Shown one piece after another: positions 30,953 to 39,906 of a stretch of DNA of 64,000 nt. The stretch is from Nigrospora sphaerica. Taxonomy: Eukaryota; Ascomycota; Sordariomycetes; Amphisphaeriales; Apiosporaceae. The stretch spans positions 620,001 to 684,000 of the forward strand of contig JAGVVL010000022.1 in the NCBI GenBank assembly GCA_018287875.1. Reading direction: 5' to 3'. The stretch's first letter is position 1, and the number at the start of each line of letters is the position of its first letter. Below the pieces are notes generated by a model. That model searched no databases. It was given only the letters and a program-made list of their open reading frames with translations, and was not told where the DNA came from. The position numbers and the translations under genes were made by a program.

Positions 30953-31351
30953 ATGCCAGTCTTATCCAGCCTGGCGCTGACCTACCACGCTATGGATGCA
31001 AGAAAGAAGGCGCACCAACCACGGCCCTACCCATACTCGCCTACGTTAGTCGATATCGAAGTTCGCAACCTCGGAGGTACGACAAGCACCTGCGATATGG
31101 CACCCAAGAACATCCAAGCTATGAAAACCCCTATCTCCCACCAAGAGCGGTTAGTGGAGCTGTCGCGAGAAAACGGAAGGTTTAGGCAGGAAGCACTGTA
31201 TTTTAGGGGTCTCACGAGGGAGGTCACGCCCCTCCTATCAGTGTTGCGGTATCACCTTGATGGACTCTCCTCCACTGTGCGCAAATGTAACGAAAAAATT
31301 AACCAGGCCGATGCCCAGTGGGAAGTGGAGGAAAATGAAAGAAACCGCTAG
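30953..31351 (+). CDS. Hypothetical coiled-coil protein, possibly partial
   Basis: A 132-residue frame. The N-terminus is ordinary polar sequence (PYPYSPTLVDIEVRNLGGTT). From about residue 65 there is a clear coiled coil: SHQERLVELSRENGRFRQE, then LSSTVRKCNEKINQADAQW and a charged end. This looks like genuine fungal coding sequence of a short conserved hypothetical protein, but I cannot name a family. There is no signal peptide or membrane segment. It could be a fragment of a longer gene, since homology to the remnant at 29303-30015 in general style (C-terminal heptads) hints at related origins. Confidence 0.45.
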   Translation: MPVLSSLALTYHAMDARKKAHQPRPYPYSPTLVDIEVRNLGGTTSTCDMAPKNIQAMKTPISHQERLVELSRENGRFRQEALYFRGLTREVTPLLSVLRYHLDGLSSTVRKCNEKINQADAQWEVEENERNR

Positions 31352-32389
31352 TGACGAGATGTTGGCAGGGTCAGCCTCGTTTCTTCCTATATATACCACC
31401 ATTTGCCTTAGAGCAATAGGCGGTTCCGTCTTTTACCTCAGCCGGCTCAATGGTCTTGTCAACACGAGACTATTCGAGGATAACTTTAAGGCAGCAGTGT
31501 TGGAAAATACAGTTGTACGCCTCGGCAACTGAACTGCGACAGTGGAACTACTGTATCCTTGCGTAGTTGAATCTGAAATAGAAATTGCTACCGTGTGCAT
31601 GCTTTCTGATGCCCGAGCTCGCGAAGTAAGCTATGTTTCTAACCAAATGGCAGTGGAACTAAGAAGAAAGAGAAACGATAGGGATATATTGCCCATAGGA
31701 GGCAAATCAGTCTCAGTGTATATCTGTGTTGCTGTACACACACATATTCGTATACACACACGCGCACCCATGCGCGCGATCCATGGTCACCCGGGTGGCT
31801 GTGTCTAAAGGGCAACTACCGCCACTGGGCTTACAGTATTTGTGGCGTCGCCAGTTTTTTGTCTTCGGGTTTTAGCATCTCAGTTCGGGATCTACATCCG
31901 TGCTCTCGTACTGCTGTTAAAATCGTCGCTGTCGGAAGTCGAGCCACAGATGAGCAGGCGTGACGGAATGCACATAGACGGGAATACTGGACGTCCGTCC
32001 ATTAGTATGTACCATGTATTGCTTTAGTAGGCGAATCCCACTGTGCCTCTACTCATTACAGTGGTTTGGTTAGCAAATAAAGGGAACCATTTACGGTTTA
32101 GCGAAGTGTTTAGTAACGCTGGACTACGAATAGGGACTAGCACTATCAGACACAATAAGCCGAAAGTTTGTCATGTCCGAAGTACTTTAATGTGTGTGCT
32201 CCTATGTTGGATGCGACACTTCTACTCCTACTGTTTTAAGTAGGCCGCTAGCAAACCTGACACTAGTGGGCGGGATCAAATCTGCTGCGGTTCGGAAGCT
32301 GCGTCCTGCATGTATTAAAGGAGGCTAGGAGAGTAGACCGGCTTGTTCGTATGTACATTAAGACCGGGCCAGGGCTCTTACGTAAGCCT
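31352..32389. other. Intergenic; possible left end of the Gypsy LTR
   Basis: No gene was recognised. A CA/CG-rich tract lies at 31735-31780. The left limit of the Gypsy LTR probably falls in the last few hundred bases (a shared TACGTAAGC lies just before 32390), but no TG start or target duplication could be fixed. Confidence 0.35.
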
Positions 32390-32659
32390 TGATCAAGGGT
32401 TTACACAAGTATAAGTTAGGCTTCGGTAGTCCAGTTCATAGTCAGAGACACAGCGCGCTTTTTCCCTCCTTTTAATACACTGCTACTCTTAGTACGGTAC
32501 TTCACGCTCATTTTTTCGTGACTATTTTGAGCTTCTTTTACTTCCCTACGTTAAGGATCATCTTGATCAACGATATCCTCACCTGATTGTCCCTTGGGAT
32601 CGACCTCACGACCGTGTCTTTCCACCAGACTCCCTACAGTTTGGGGTTTCTTGGTTCCA
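32390..32659 (+). repeat. 5' LTR of the Gypsy element (right limit firm)
   Basis: Shares TGATCAAGG, TATAAGT (32411-32417) and the GGATCGACCTCACGACCG block with the LTR at 8560-8862. It ends GGTTCCA, a proper CA terminus, directly before TGGCTCCC of the primer-binding site. The start given is only the first shared block. Confidence 0.6.
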
Positions 32660-32709
32660 TGGCTCCCCCCCACAGGCTCGAACTGTGAACCTCTTGATTA
32701 ACAGTCAAA
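32660..32709 (+). other. Extended primer-binding site, tRNA-Asn 3' half
   Basis: The reverse complement gives, in order, four bases of the 5' anticodon stem, loop CTGTTAA (anticodon GTT), 3' stem TCAAG, a five-base variable region, T stem CACAG, loop TTCGAGC, CTGTG, a seven-base acceptor strand, discriminator G and CCA. The pairing therefore covers roughly 48-50 nt of tRNA-Asn. Confidence 0.8.
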
Positions 32710-32796
32710 ACTAACTGGGATGGATGGCGACAACTAACTGAACAGAATGAACGTGGAAAATTGAGGAAAATATAAGGCAAGAGCTGGAAGTCGGGA

Positions 32797-35700
32797 ATGA
32801 TGAGTACCCCCAGCATGGATGAAAATATTGTTACCCCTCCCCACGAAAAGAAACACCGCAAGGCGGTGGAGATTATTGATCAAATGACGCAGAACACGAT
32901 GAACAAGAAAGCCGAAAGATACCGGGCTAATGTCGGTGTCCGAAGAAATGCCTCTGTACAGAAACAACGGGAACTTACGCCGACCGTGGCTAACCTAGCT
33001 AACGAACTGACCTGCCTAATGTGGCAACTTACAGAGAGGCTAATGGGAGTTGCCGTGTTACTCCTGACACTCTTAGTTGGGACCAGCTCCTATGCCCTCA
33101 AGACGCTGCAATGGATAACACGAATAAGACTAACGATTTTAACAGAGACATGTGAAGTTGTCGGTGAGCGAACGGATCAAGGGATTCCGGTGTGCGAATG
33201 CCGACATCTGGGGCCAGCCAGGAAGCAAGTCACGCACCGGTTCTCGAGGAACCGATTAGCTATCCCAAGACGACTATATAAGAATCCTCCCAGACAACGG
33301 AAAAGCAACATGAGCACCAGATCCAACAGACAAGCCGCGGATCAAGAGACTTCACGCATAACAGAGTTCGTGGAGCCTTCCCTTACGACAACCACGCACA
33401 AGCAATCAACTGCCCCTCTAGTCCAAACGCCCAGCCCCTCCCCGAACCTAACGATGTCTGCCACTTCCACTCCTAAGAGTGAGACTCCTCAGGGTATCCC
33501 TGATCAAGGGAATCCACCCCTACGACTCTCGGACCTGAGACTCTTACCCGACCCAGGGCACTACCCGTATCTGAGGTTCGACGGCAACAACATCACGGCC
33601 TTCCTAGAAGACTGGGAGAGACACGCCCAGCGGTTCCGTTTCTCCGAAACCGACAAGATTGCAGAGCTGATGGCCTACTGTATCGGTCAAGGAACACTCT
33701 CCCAGATCCATCTAGCAATCAAGGAGTGTACCACCTGGCCGGATTTTAAGCAGCGCCTCCTTTCTGACTTCAAGATGGGGGACCTCTTACACCAGCTTCC
33801 CCTGAGCGCGAAGTTGTCGGAACTCGAATCTGGACCCAAGCTGTCAGACCATCAAGAGATATACAACTACCTTGTCGAGCACAAGCAAGTCGCCAATGCT
33901 TTGAAGGCTGCATCCGCAGCACAAGGAGGTGTCATTAAACCAACGCGAGAAGGTCTGATCAAGCGTTTGCACCCGGATATCCAGCACATGCTATTTAAGA
34001 AGAACCGGCTTGCAGGATATGAAGACACCTTCAAGGACATCTCGGACTGGTTAATCGAGGAGCGCATGTTCAGCAACACCCTTGATACTGATGCCGCTAA
34101 AATGCGTGCTGCGAAGATGATGCCAGACAGGAAGAACCTCGTGCAAAGAGAGAGGACCGAAAGAATGACTGAGGACGACACGCGCGTGGACGCCAGGATG
34201 ATCGACAATGCAATCGACGAGATGACTAAGAAGTTCGAAAGTCTCGGGGTTAACCGGATTCAAGCTTTAATCGACGAAAGACTGAAGCAGTTATGGCCGC
34301 CTCACTTGCAAGACAACTCACAGACCTATCCCCATGTCAGCAACATTCAGGCAAGAGAGATGACAGCAGGCGTCGTCGATCGAGACTCCTTTCGACGCGG
34401 GGCACCTGGATCAGGGTTTTCCTCCTATGGGAGAGGTGGCCGAGGCGGTAGAGGCTCTTACGACCGCATCCTCCCGGATAACAGCGTCCAGTTGCATAAC
34501 ACGTACGGACCTGGAGACTGCTATGCTTGCGGTGAGCCCAGCCACAGGAGCAATCGATGCCCCATGTTGGCATACTGCACCGAGCAAGGCTTCCTACACT
34601 GGGATGCTGATGCCCAGAGATACCGAGCGGGCAGACGAGGAGAAGGCCACTGGCTAGACGAGTCGATCTCAGGAGACTGCCTCCGCCGAAAGAAACCGGC
34701 CATTTGGATGTGCCTGATGGATATCTTCTTCAACAGACTGGGAACATATCAGCAGCAAGCGCACGCCAGGAACGAACTATTCAAGCGAGACCTGATCACT
34801 CAAGAGGACATGAACGAATTCGCAGCCTATCATGGAAAGAGGCAAATCGTTGATCAAGGACAAGCACAACCAGCCATGACAACCGTCAACTCAGTCGAGA
34901 CCTGCGAAACGACTTGTCAACCAGATGTTGACTTCGAATTCATGTGCGTCGGGCACGACTCGGACGGTCGAGAGATCCTGCGTGTTGTGGAAAGGCAAGC
35001 CGTGCCACCACGAATTGCCTCGATCGAGGAAGTTCCAGACGAAGAAACAGTAGCTGTTATGGTGAACGCGGGAGAAAAGAGAGTAAGACTGGAAGATGGC
35101 AGGTACGCCCTAAAAGATGCCACTCAGCCAACGAACAGCCGGGCGAAAGGAGACAACGACGCGACCACCTCGCGACCAGAGGAAAAGCTTGATCAAAATG
35201 ATGTCGACAAATGGACCAAGCGAATCCTCCAGGAATTTGGCGACAAGAAGTTCACGGTCACCTGGTCAGACCTGATTGCGGAAGTCCCCAATTTCAGCCA
35301 AGGACTGCTGAAGGTGGCGACAGACGCCATGGACAAACATCAAGGGATTGAAGAAATAATCGACACACGCGGGGCTTCTCAAGACCCCGACTGCATCACC
35401 GTGAGGACCAGTGGAGACCCTAGGAACAGCACTACGACCAAAGGATCAGTAAGGTTTACTGATGGAGCACACCTAGCCAATGAACTACGACAAGAGTGGA
35501 GAACACGGAATGTTACGAAGCGCACTGATCAAGACTCCCCACATGCCGTCAACGCGACCGACTTCTTCACAAGACCAGACGAGATCAAAGCAGCGAGACC
35601 CTTAGGACGCCTTCCAGTGAGAGTCGGACCCAATGGCGATGAGACTTTAGTACGAGGTCTGCTGGACACCGGAGCCGCGATCAATGTCATCGTGGACACC

Positions 35701-36144
35701 TACTGCAAGAAGAACAACCTGCCTTTTGTGGCATCCAGCACAGTCCTAAGAGGATGGACGGCAAATTCCGCGCCCACCGAGTCAATAGGGACCCTGGCCG
35801 ACTACCTTTGGATTGGGGGACGCAAGATCCGGACTTCCTTTCAAGTCGTCAAGGCTGAGAATAGCAGTCATGATATGATTCTCGGCTTACCTTTCATCTG
35901 CGATAGTCGTGCGGTCATATCTTATAACGTACCCGAGGGCACTCCACCGATAGCCCAGCTCATCATGGGCAATGCGAAGCTTCATGTTCCAGTGATCCCC
36001 GATAAGAGGAGCGCTGATCAATGGAATGCAACCGAGGGCGGCTCCCCAAAAGGCGCGCTACTGAGGAAGACAGCCGGCCCAGTAGCGATCACAGGCTGGC
36101 AAAACCGTCTCTCTCGGCCACACGCTGTGCACTGGCAGAATTAG
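32797..36144 (+). CDS. Gypsy Gag and aspartic protease
   Basis: A 1115-residue frame. Residues 1-170 form an N-terminal extension with a hydrophobic stretch (MGVAVLLLTLLVGTSSYAL). A second candidate start, MSTRSNRQ at 33310, has a counterpart (MSTSDDSD at 9533) in the related fragment and may be the true Gag start. The capsid-like region has YPYLRFDGNN, DFKMGDLLHQ and GLIKRLHPDIQHM. One CCHC knuckle is CYACGEPSHRSNRC. A retropepsin motif, LLDTGAAINVIVD, with the later loop DMILGLPFICD, lies near residues 955-1030. The protease is therefore encoded with Gag, and pol follows in the -1 frame through the overlap at 36021-36144. Confidence 0.85.
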   Translation: MMSTPSMDENIVTPPHEKKHRKAVEIIDQMTQNTMNKKAERYRANVGVRRNASVQKQRELTPTVANLANELTCLMWQLTERLMGVAVLLLTLLVGTSSYALKTLQWITRIRLTILTETCEVVGERTDQGIPVCECRHLGPARKQVTHRFSRNRLAIPRRLYKNPPRQRKSNMSTRSNRQAADQETSRITEFVEPSLTTTTHKQSTAPLVQTPSPSPNLTMSATSTPKSETPQGIPDQGNPPLRLSDLRLLPDPGHYPYLRFDGNNITAFLEDWERHAQRFRFSETDKIAELMAYCIGQGTLSQIHLAIKECTTWPDFKQRLLSDFKMGDLLHQLPLSAKLSELESGPKLSDHQEIYNYLVEHKQVANALKAASAAQGGVIKPTREGLIKRLHPDIQHMLFKKNRLAGYEDTFKDISDWLIEERMFSNTLDTDAAKMRAAKMMPDRKNLVQRERTERMTEDDTRVDARMIDNAIDEMTKKFESLGVNRIQALIDERLKQLWPPHLQDNSQTYPHVSNIQAREMTAGVVDRDSFRRGAPGSGFSSYGRGGRGGRGSYDRILPDNSVQLHNTYGPGDCYACGEPSHRSNRCPMLAYCTEQGFLHWDADAQRYRAGRRGEGHWLDESISGDCLRRKKPAIWMCLMDIFFNRLGTYQQQAHARNELFKRDLITQEDMNEFAAYHGKRQIVDQGQAQPAMTTVNSVETCETTCQPDVDFEFMCVGHDSDGREILRVVERQAVPPRIASIEEVPDEETVAVMVNAGEKRVRLEDGRYALKDATQPTNSRAKGDNDATTSRPEEKLDQNDVDKWTKRILQEFGDKKFTVTWSDLIAEVPNFSQGLLKVATDAMDKHQGIEEIIDTRGASQDPDCITVRTSGDPRNSTTTKGSVRFTDGAHLANELRQEWRTRNVTKRTDQDSPHAVNATDFFTRPDEIKAARPLGRLPVRVGPNGDETLVRGLLDTGAAINVIVDTYCKKNNLPFVASSTVLRGWTANSAPTESIGTLADYLWIGGRKIRTSFQVVKAENSSHDMILGLPFICDSRAVISYNVPEGTPPIAQLIMGNAKLHVPVIPDKRSADQWNATEGGSPKGALLRKTAGPVAITGWQNRLSRPHAVHWQN

Positions 36145-39100
36145 TTGTCAACACGATCACAGCTGCAGAATCACCTGATCAAGACCTTCCACGACTAGGA
36201 AAGGATGAGACGATCGTCAACAAGATCTCCGACAACGGACTCCTACTCCTGCTTCAGGGGCTGAGAGATGAGTGCATGGGGGACGAGGAGGCCACAGCCA
36301 GGAACGAGGAGATGCCCTCATCCCCTCAGCCCAGGCACACTTCACGACAGCAAGAGTGCCACTTAAACCGCGCCCACAAGAACGGAACAACCGAACAGAT
36401 TAACACCATGTATAAAACAGTCGCCCAGAAAGTGCAGCCAGTGGACGACTACCCTTCGGACGGATCAGTCCCAGCCGGATCGACGTCGTGGAAACAAAAG
36501 GCCCTGGAAGAAATCGCAGGCAGGCTTGCACCTAAGCCGCCAGATGGCCCGATGAAGAATATGCAGCCAAGGTTCACCACCATGGGACTCAAAGAGCGAC
36601 TGACAGATGAGCGATGGGCGGAAATCCTTGATCAGCTGAAACCCTCAGAAATGACACCGGAAGAAACGGCCATTTTCAAGCAAATCCTCCAGAACCGAGA
36701 AGCATGCCTGGCTTGGGACACCATGGATATGGGCCATATTCGGCCAGAGATCTCACCCCCATACGAAATCCGCACGGTACCGCACGTCGCATGGCAAGCT
36801 AAGAGTGTACCGATCCCAGGGGCGCTGATGCCAAAGGCAATTGAGGTCCTCAAGAAACGACTTGCTAAAGGATGGCTCGAGGAAGGCCACGGCCCCTACA
36901 GGAACAGCTGGTTCGTGGTCGCGAAGAAGGACGGCAACGTCAGACTCATCAATTCAGCCACTAGGCTTAACGGAGTTACGATCAGAGACGCACTCCTGCC
37001 AAGGGGCTGCGACGAATTCGCGGAATCCTTCGCGAACTGCCAAATACTCTCGGGACTAGATCTCCTTTCTGGATACGACCACTGCGCTTTAGCTCCGGCC
37101 TCTAGAGACTTGACGGCCTTTTCGACACCGCTAGGAGTCTTACGAATGACAACGCTGCCCCAAGGATTCACTAATTCCCCAGGACACTTCATCCGCGTTA
37201 TGGCAAGAATCCTATTCGACATACCAAAGGAAAAGGCCGACTTCTTCTTTGACGACGTCCCAGTTAAAGGACCAACTACACGATACGCCGATCAAGAGCT
37301 TTACCCTGGGATCCGGCGCTTTGTGCTGGAACACCTCGAGAACCTGGACGCTGTCCTATTTAATATGGAGCTAGCCGGGGTTTCAATTAGCGGACCAAAA
37401 TCGACTTGGTGCCAGAAGCAGATTGAGATCGTGGGCTACCTATGCGGCTCCGATGGACGCAAACCACCCGAGAGGAAGGTGATCAAGATCATGGAATGGA
37501 ACGTCTGCAGAGACGTCACCGAGTTGAGGAGTTTTCTAGGGCTGGCGGGCTGCTTTCGGGCATGGATCGACCGATATGCGGAAAAGATAAAGCCACTCAC
37601 CAAACTCCTACGGAAGGATGAGCCATATAAATGGGGCTCTGATCAAGACGAAGCACTCAACGTCGTCAAGACTGAGATCGCCAATGCCATGGCACTCGTT
37701 AAACCGGAGTACGGCAAGCATAAATTCTACCTGCGGACCGATGCCTCCGGAATTGGCTGGGGAGCTGAGCTTGGACAACTCATCAACGGAGAACACCGAC
37801 CTATTCGCTTCGAATCCGGGTGCTGGAATGATGCTGAGACGAGATACGACTCGGGAAAGCAAGAGTGCCTCGCTATCGTGAAGGCTCTACGCCGCCTACG
37901 GTTGTACCTCTTTGGGGACGAGTTCCTTTTAGAGACAGATGCGAGGACCCTACGGGACCAGCTGAACGACGGCTCCATGAACCTCTTGCCTTCAGCACCA
38001 CTCACACGCTGGCTAGCCTACATCAAGCTATTTGCATTCGAAGTCAGACATATCCCTGGTAGACGGAACCACATTGCTGACGCGCTGTCGCGGAAAGGAA
38101 GAGGACCATCAGATGATGGAGATGATGCGGCTGAGGGGGACGTGGACGACTTCATCGAAACACAGATCAATTTGGTGACCATAGCAAACCCACAGGATGC
38201 ACCTAACTTGATCAACGAATACCGCCATTACTTAACCACCCTACAGTTGCCAACGAGACTTCAGAACCCTTCCACGAAGAACCTACGCCGGCTAGCGATT
38301 AAGTTCAGAACCCAGGCCAGTCACTTCTTCCTCCGGGACGGAGTCCTCTTCAAGAAAGGAACGCACGAAGTACCAATCCGAAGAGTGGTGGAATCCGTTG
38401 ATCAGAAGAAGGAGATATTCCAGCAAGCACACCAGGACCTCGGACACAAAGGGAGGGATGCCACCTATAAACGAATCGCCAACTTATACTGGTGGGACAA
38501 CATGTACACGGACATCCGAGACTGGCAAGCGGCTTGCCTTCGCTGTGCTAAAGCATCCGACCAGCGACCCATCGACGCCCAGCTGTGGACAGAGCCAGCA
38601 GACATCCTCACGACCTGGGTTATGGATGTCCAATACATGCCACCCTGCCAAGGATTTAATGCGATTATTGAGGCCCGTTGCGAAGCCTCAGGCTACCTGG
38701 AAGCCATGGCACTTAAGAAGGTCAACTCGTTAGCAATTTCACGGTTCCTAAAGAGTCGAATCATCTACCAGCACGGTTGTTTTCGACTCCTCAAGGTCGA
38801 CGGTGGACCAGAGAACAAGGGCGAGGTCACGAGGATCGCCAATACGCTGGGCTTTCAAGTCAGCACTGGGCCACCCTACAGCTCGAAGACGCAAGGCCTG
38901 ATCGAGGGAGGGCACAAGAGTATTGCAAAGAGCCTAATGAAAATGACGAATGGCAGTGGTCGCAACTGGGTGGCAGCACTCCCTCTGGCTGTCTGGGCTG
39001 ACAGGACAGTGGTGAGGTATTTCGGCATGTCCTCATACCGCCTCCTATACGGAAGGGAACCATTAATGCCCTTTGAACTCAGCATACCGACATGGCGAGT

Positions 39101-39731
39101 ACTTAATTGGGACAAAACCATGGACCACGATGGGCTGCTAGAGCAAAGGATCCGGATGTTGGAAAAACGACCCGAGGACGTCGAAGCAACTTGCAAAGCA
39201 ATTGCCACCCAACGAAAACGAAGAGCGCAAGCCGTTGATCAAAGGAGTCACCACAAGATGCGCCCAATGGCCTTAACGAAAGAACACCTGGTTCTAGCGT
39301 ACGACTACGTCCGCCACATCGACATGTCCAACAACAGGAAGCTCCAGTACCGATGGATGGGCCCTTACAGGATCGAGGAGATCATGCCACACAACCGCTT
39401 CAAGCTGAAAGACGTCACTGGACAACCCATCAGAGGAATCTTCCACGGCGACCGACTGAAGGCATTCATCAAAGACCCGGACGGAACTTGGGAGCCGGTG
39501 GACGCAGATAAGGACATTTGGAGTCAGGACAACCCATTGGCACCACCAACCGGTTCCGATCAGCAGAAAGCACCAAAAAGGCGCCGCGGACGACCGCCTA
39601 AGAACAAAGAAAAGCCAACACCAGCTAAGGATCCCACGACACATAAGGAACGAACCAACCAGACAAAGCTTGAAATCCCAATACCTTCCGGTACCTTGCA
39701 AGGATACAAACGCATTCCGGGCTTTTTCTAG
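36021..39731 (+). CDS. Gypsy Pol: reverse transcriptase, RNase H, integrase
   Basis: The pol frame overlaps Gag-PR and would be entered by -1 frameshifting at 36051. The reverse transcriptase has KGWLEEGHGPYRNSWFVVAK, LLSGYDHCAL, TLPQGFTNSPGHF and the active site FFFDDVPVKG, with Phe in place of Tyr in the usual YxDD. The RNase H has RTDASGIGWGAE, YDSGKQECLAIV and IPGRRNHIADALSRK. The integrase zinc finger is HQDLGHKGRDATYKRIA with CLRCAK. Its DDE core is WVMDVQYMP, KVDGGPEN and LIEGGHKSIAKSL. A GPY/F module (YRWMGPYRIEEI) follows. The C-terminus carries an AT-hook-like KRRRGRPPKNK. No stops or frameshifts interrupt it. Confidence 0.9.
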   Translation: MECNRGRLPKRRATEEDSRPSSDHRLAKPSLSATRCALAELVVNTITAAESPDQDLPRLGKDETIVNKISDNGLLLLLQGLRDECMGDEEATARNEEMPSSPQPRHTSRQQECHLNRAHKNGTTEQINTMYKTVAQKVQPVDDYPSDGSVPAGSTSWKQKALEEIAGRLAPKPPDGPMKNMQPRFTTMGLKERLTDERWAEILDQLKPSEMTPEETAIFKQILQNREACLAWDTMDMGHIRPEISPPYEIRTVPHVAWQAKSVPIPGALMPKAIEVLKKRLAKGWLEEGHGPYRNSWFVVAKKDGNVRLINSATRLNGVTIRDALLPRGCDEFAESFANCQILSGLDLLSGYDHCALAPASRDLTAFSTPLGVLRMTTLPQGFTNSPGHFIRVMARILFDIPKEKADFFFDDVPVKGPTTRYADQELYPGIRRFVLEHLENLDAVLFNMELAGVSISGPKSTWCQKQIEIVGYLCGSDGRKPPERKVIKIMEWNVCRDVTELRSFLGLAGCFRAWIDRYAEKIKPLTKLLRKDEPYKWGSDQDEALNVVKTEIANAMALVKPEYGKHKFYLRTDASGIGWGAELGQLINGEHRPIRFESGCWNDAETRYDSGKQECLAIVKALRRLRLYLFGDEFLLETDARTLRDQLNDGSMNLLPSAPLTRWLAYIKLFAFEVRHIPGRRNHIADALSRKGRGPSDDGDDAAEGDVDDFIETQINLVTIANPQDAPNLINEYRHYLTTLQLPTRLQNPSTKNLRRLAIKFRTQASHFFLRDGVLFKKGTHEVPIRRVVESVDQKKEIFQQAHQDLGHKGRDATYKRIANLYWWDNMYTDIRDWQAACLRCAKASDQRPIDAQLWTEPADILTTWVMDVQYMPPCQGFNAIIEARCEASGYLEAMALKKVNSLAISRFLKSRIIYQHGCFRLLKVDGGPENKGEVTRIANTLGFQVSTGPPYSSKTQGLIEGGHKSIAKSLMKMTNGSGRNWVAALPLAVWADRTVVRYFGMSSYRLLYGREPLMPFELSIPTWRVLNWDKTMDHDGLLEQRIRMLEKRPEDVEATCKAIATQRKRRAQAVDQRSHHKMRPMALTKEHLVLAYDYVRHIDMSNNRKLQYRWMGPYRIEEIMPHNRFKLKDVTGQPIRGIFHGDRLKAFIKDPDGTWEPVDADKDIWSQDNPLAPPTGSDQQKAPKRRRGRPPKNKEKPTPAKDPTTHKERTNQTKLEIPIPSGTLQGYKRIPGFF
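36045..36087 (+). promoter_or_regulatory. -1 programmed ribosomal frameshift signal
   Basis: In the Gag frame the codons are TCC CCA AAA GGC, which embeds the slippery heptamer C-CCA-AAA (36045-36051). Slipping by -1 leads straight into the pol frame. Four bases later CGCTACTG (36056-36063) pairs perfectly with CAGTAGCG (36080-36087), an 8-bp stem with a 16-nt loop. Heptamer pattern, frame and hairpin all agree; the spacer is slightly short. Confidence 0.75.
39573..39605 (+). other. AT-hook coding motif at the integrase C-terminus
   Basis: Encodes PKRRRGRPPKN, a core RGRP flanked by basic residues, the classical AT-hook. It could direct integration to AT-rich DNA; this is inferred. Confidence 0.6.
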
Positions 39732-39906
39732 CCTTGGAAAAATCGTGGGAAGCCGGAGCGATTTTATTGACCTATGGAACGGGAACGACGGAAATTCAAG
39801 AGCTATGGGGGACGCCCACGTCACCCTATGCTACCTTCACAAGTCCCCATGAACCTGATCAAGAGACCGCACCCAGAAACTAGATCGCAGCACGAATACC
39901 TCGTAT

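Noticed and set aside
31735..31780. CA/CG-rich tract as a telomeric or subtelomeric repeat
   Set aside because: It is a short, irregular microsatellite. No TTAGGG-type repeats are present in the window.
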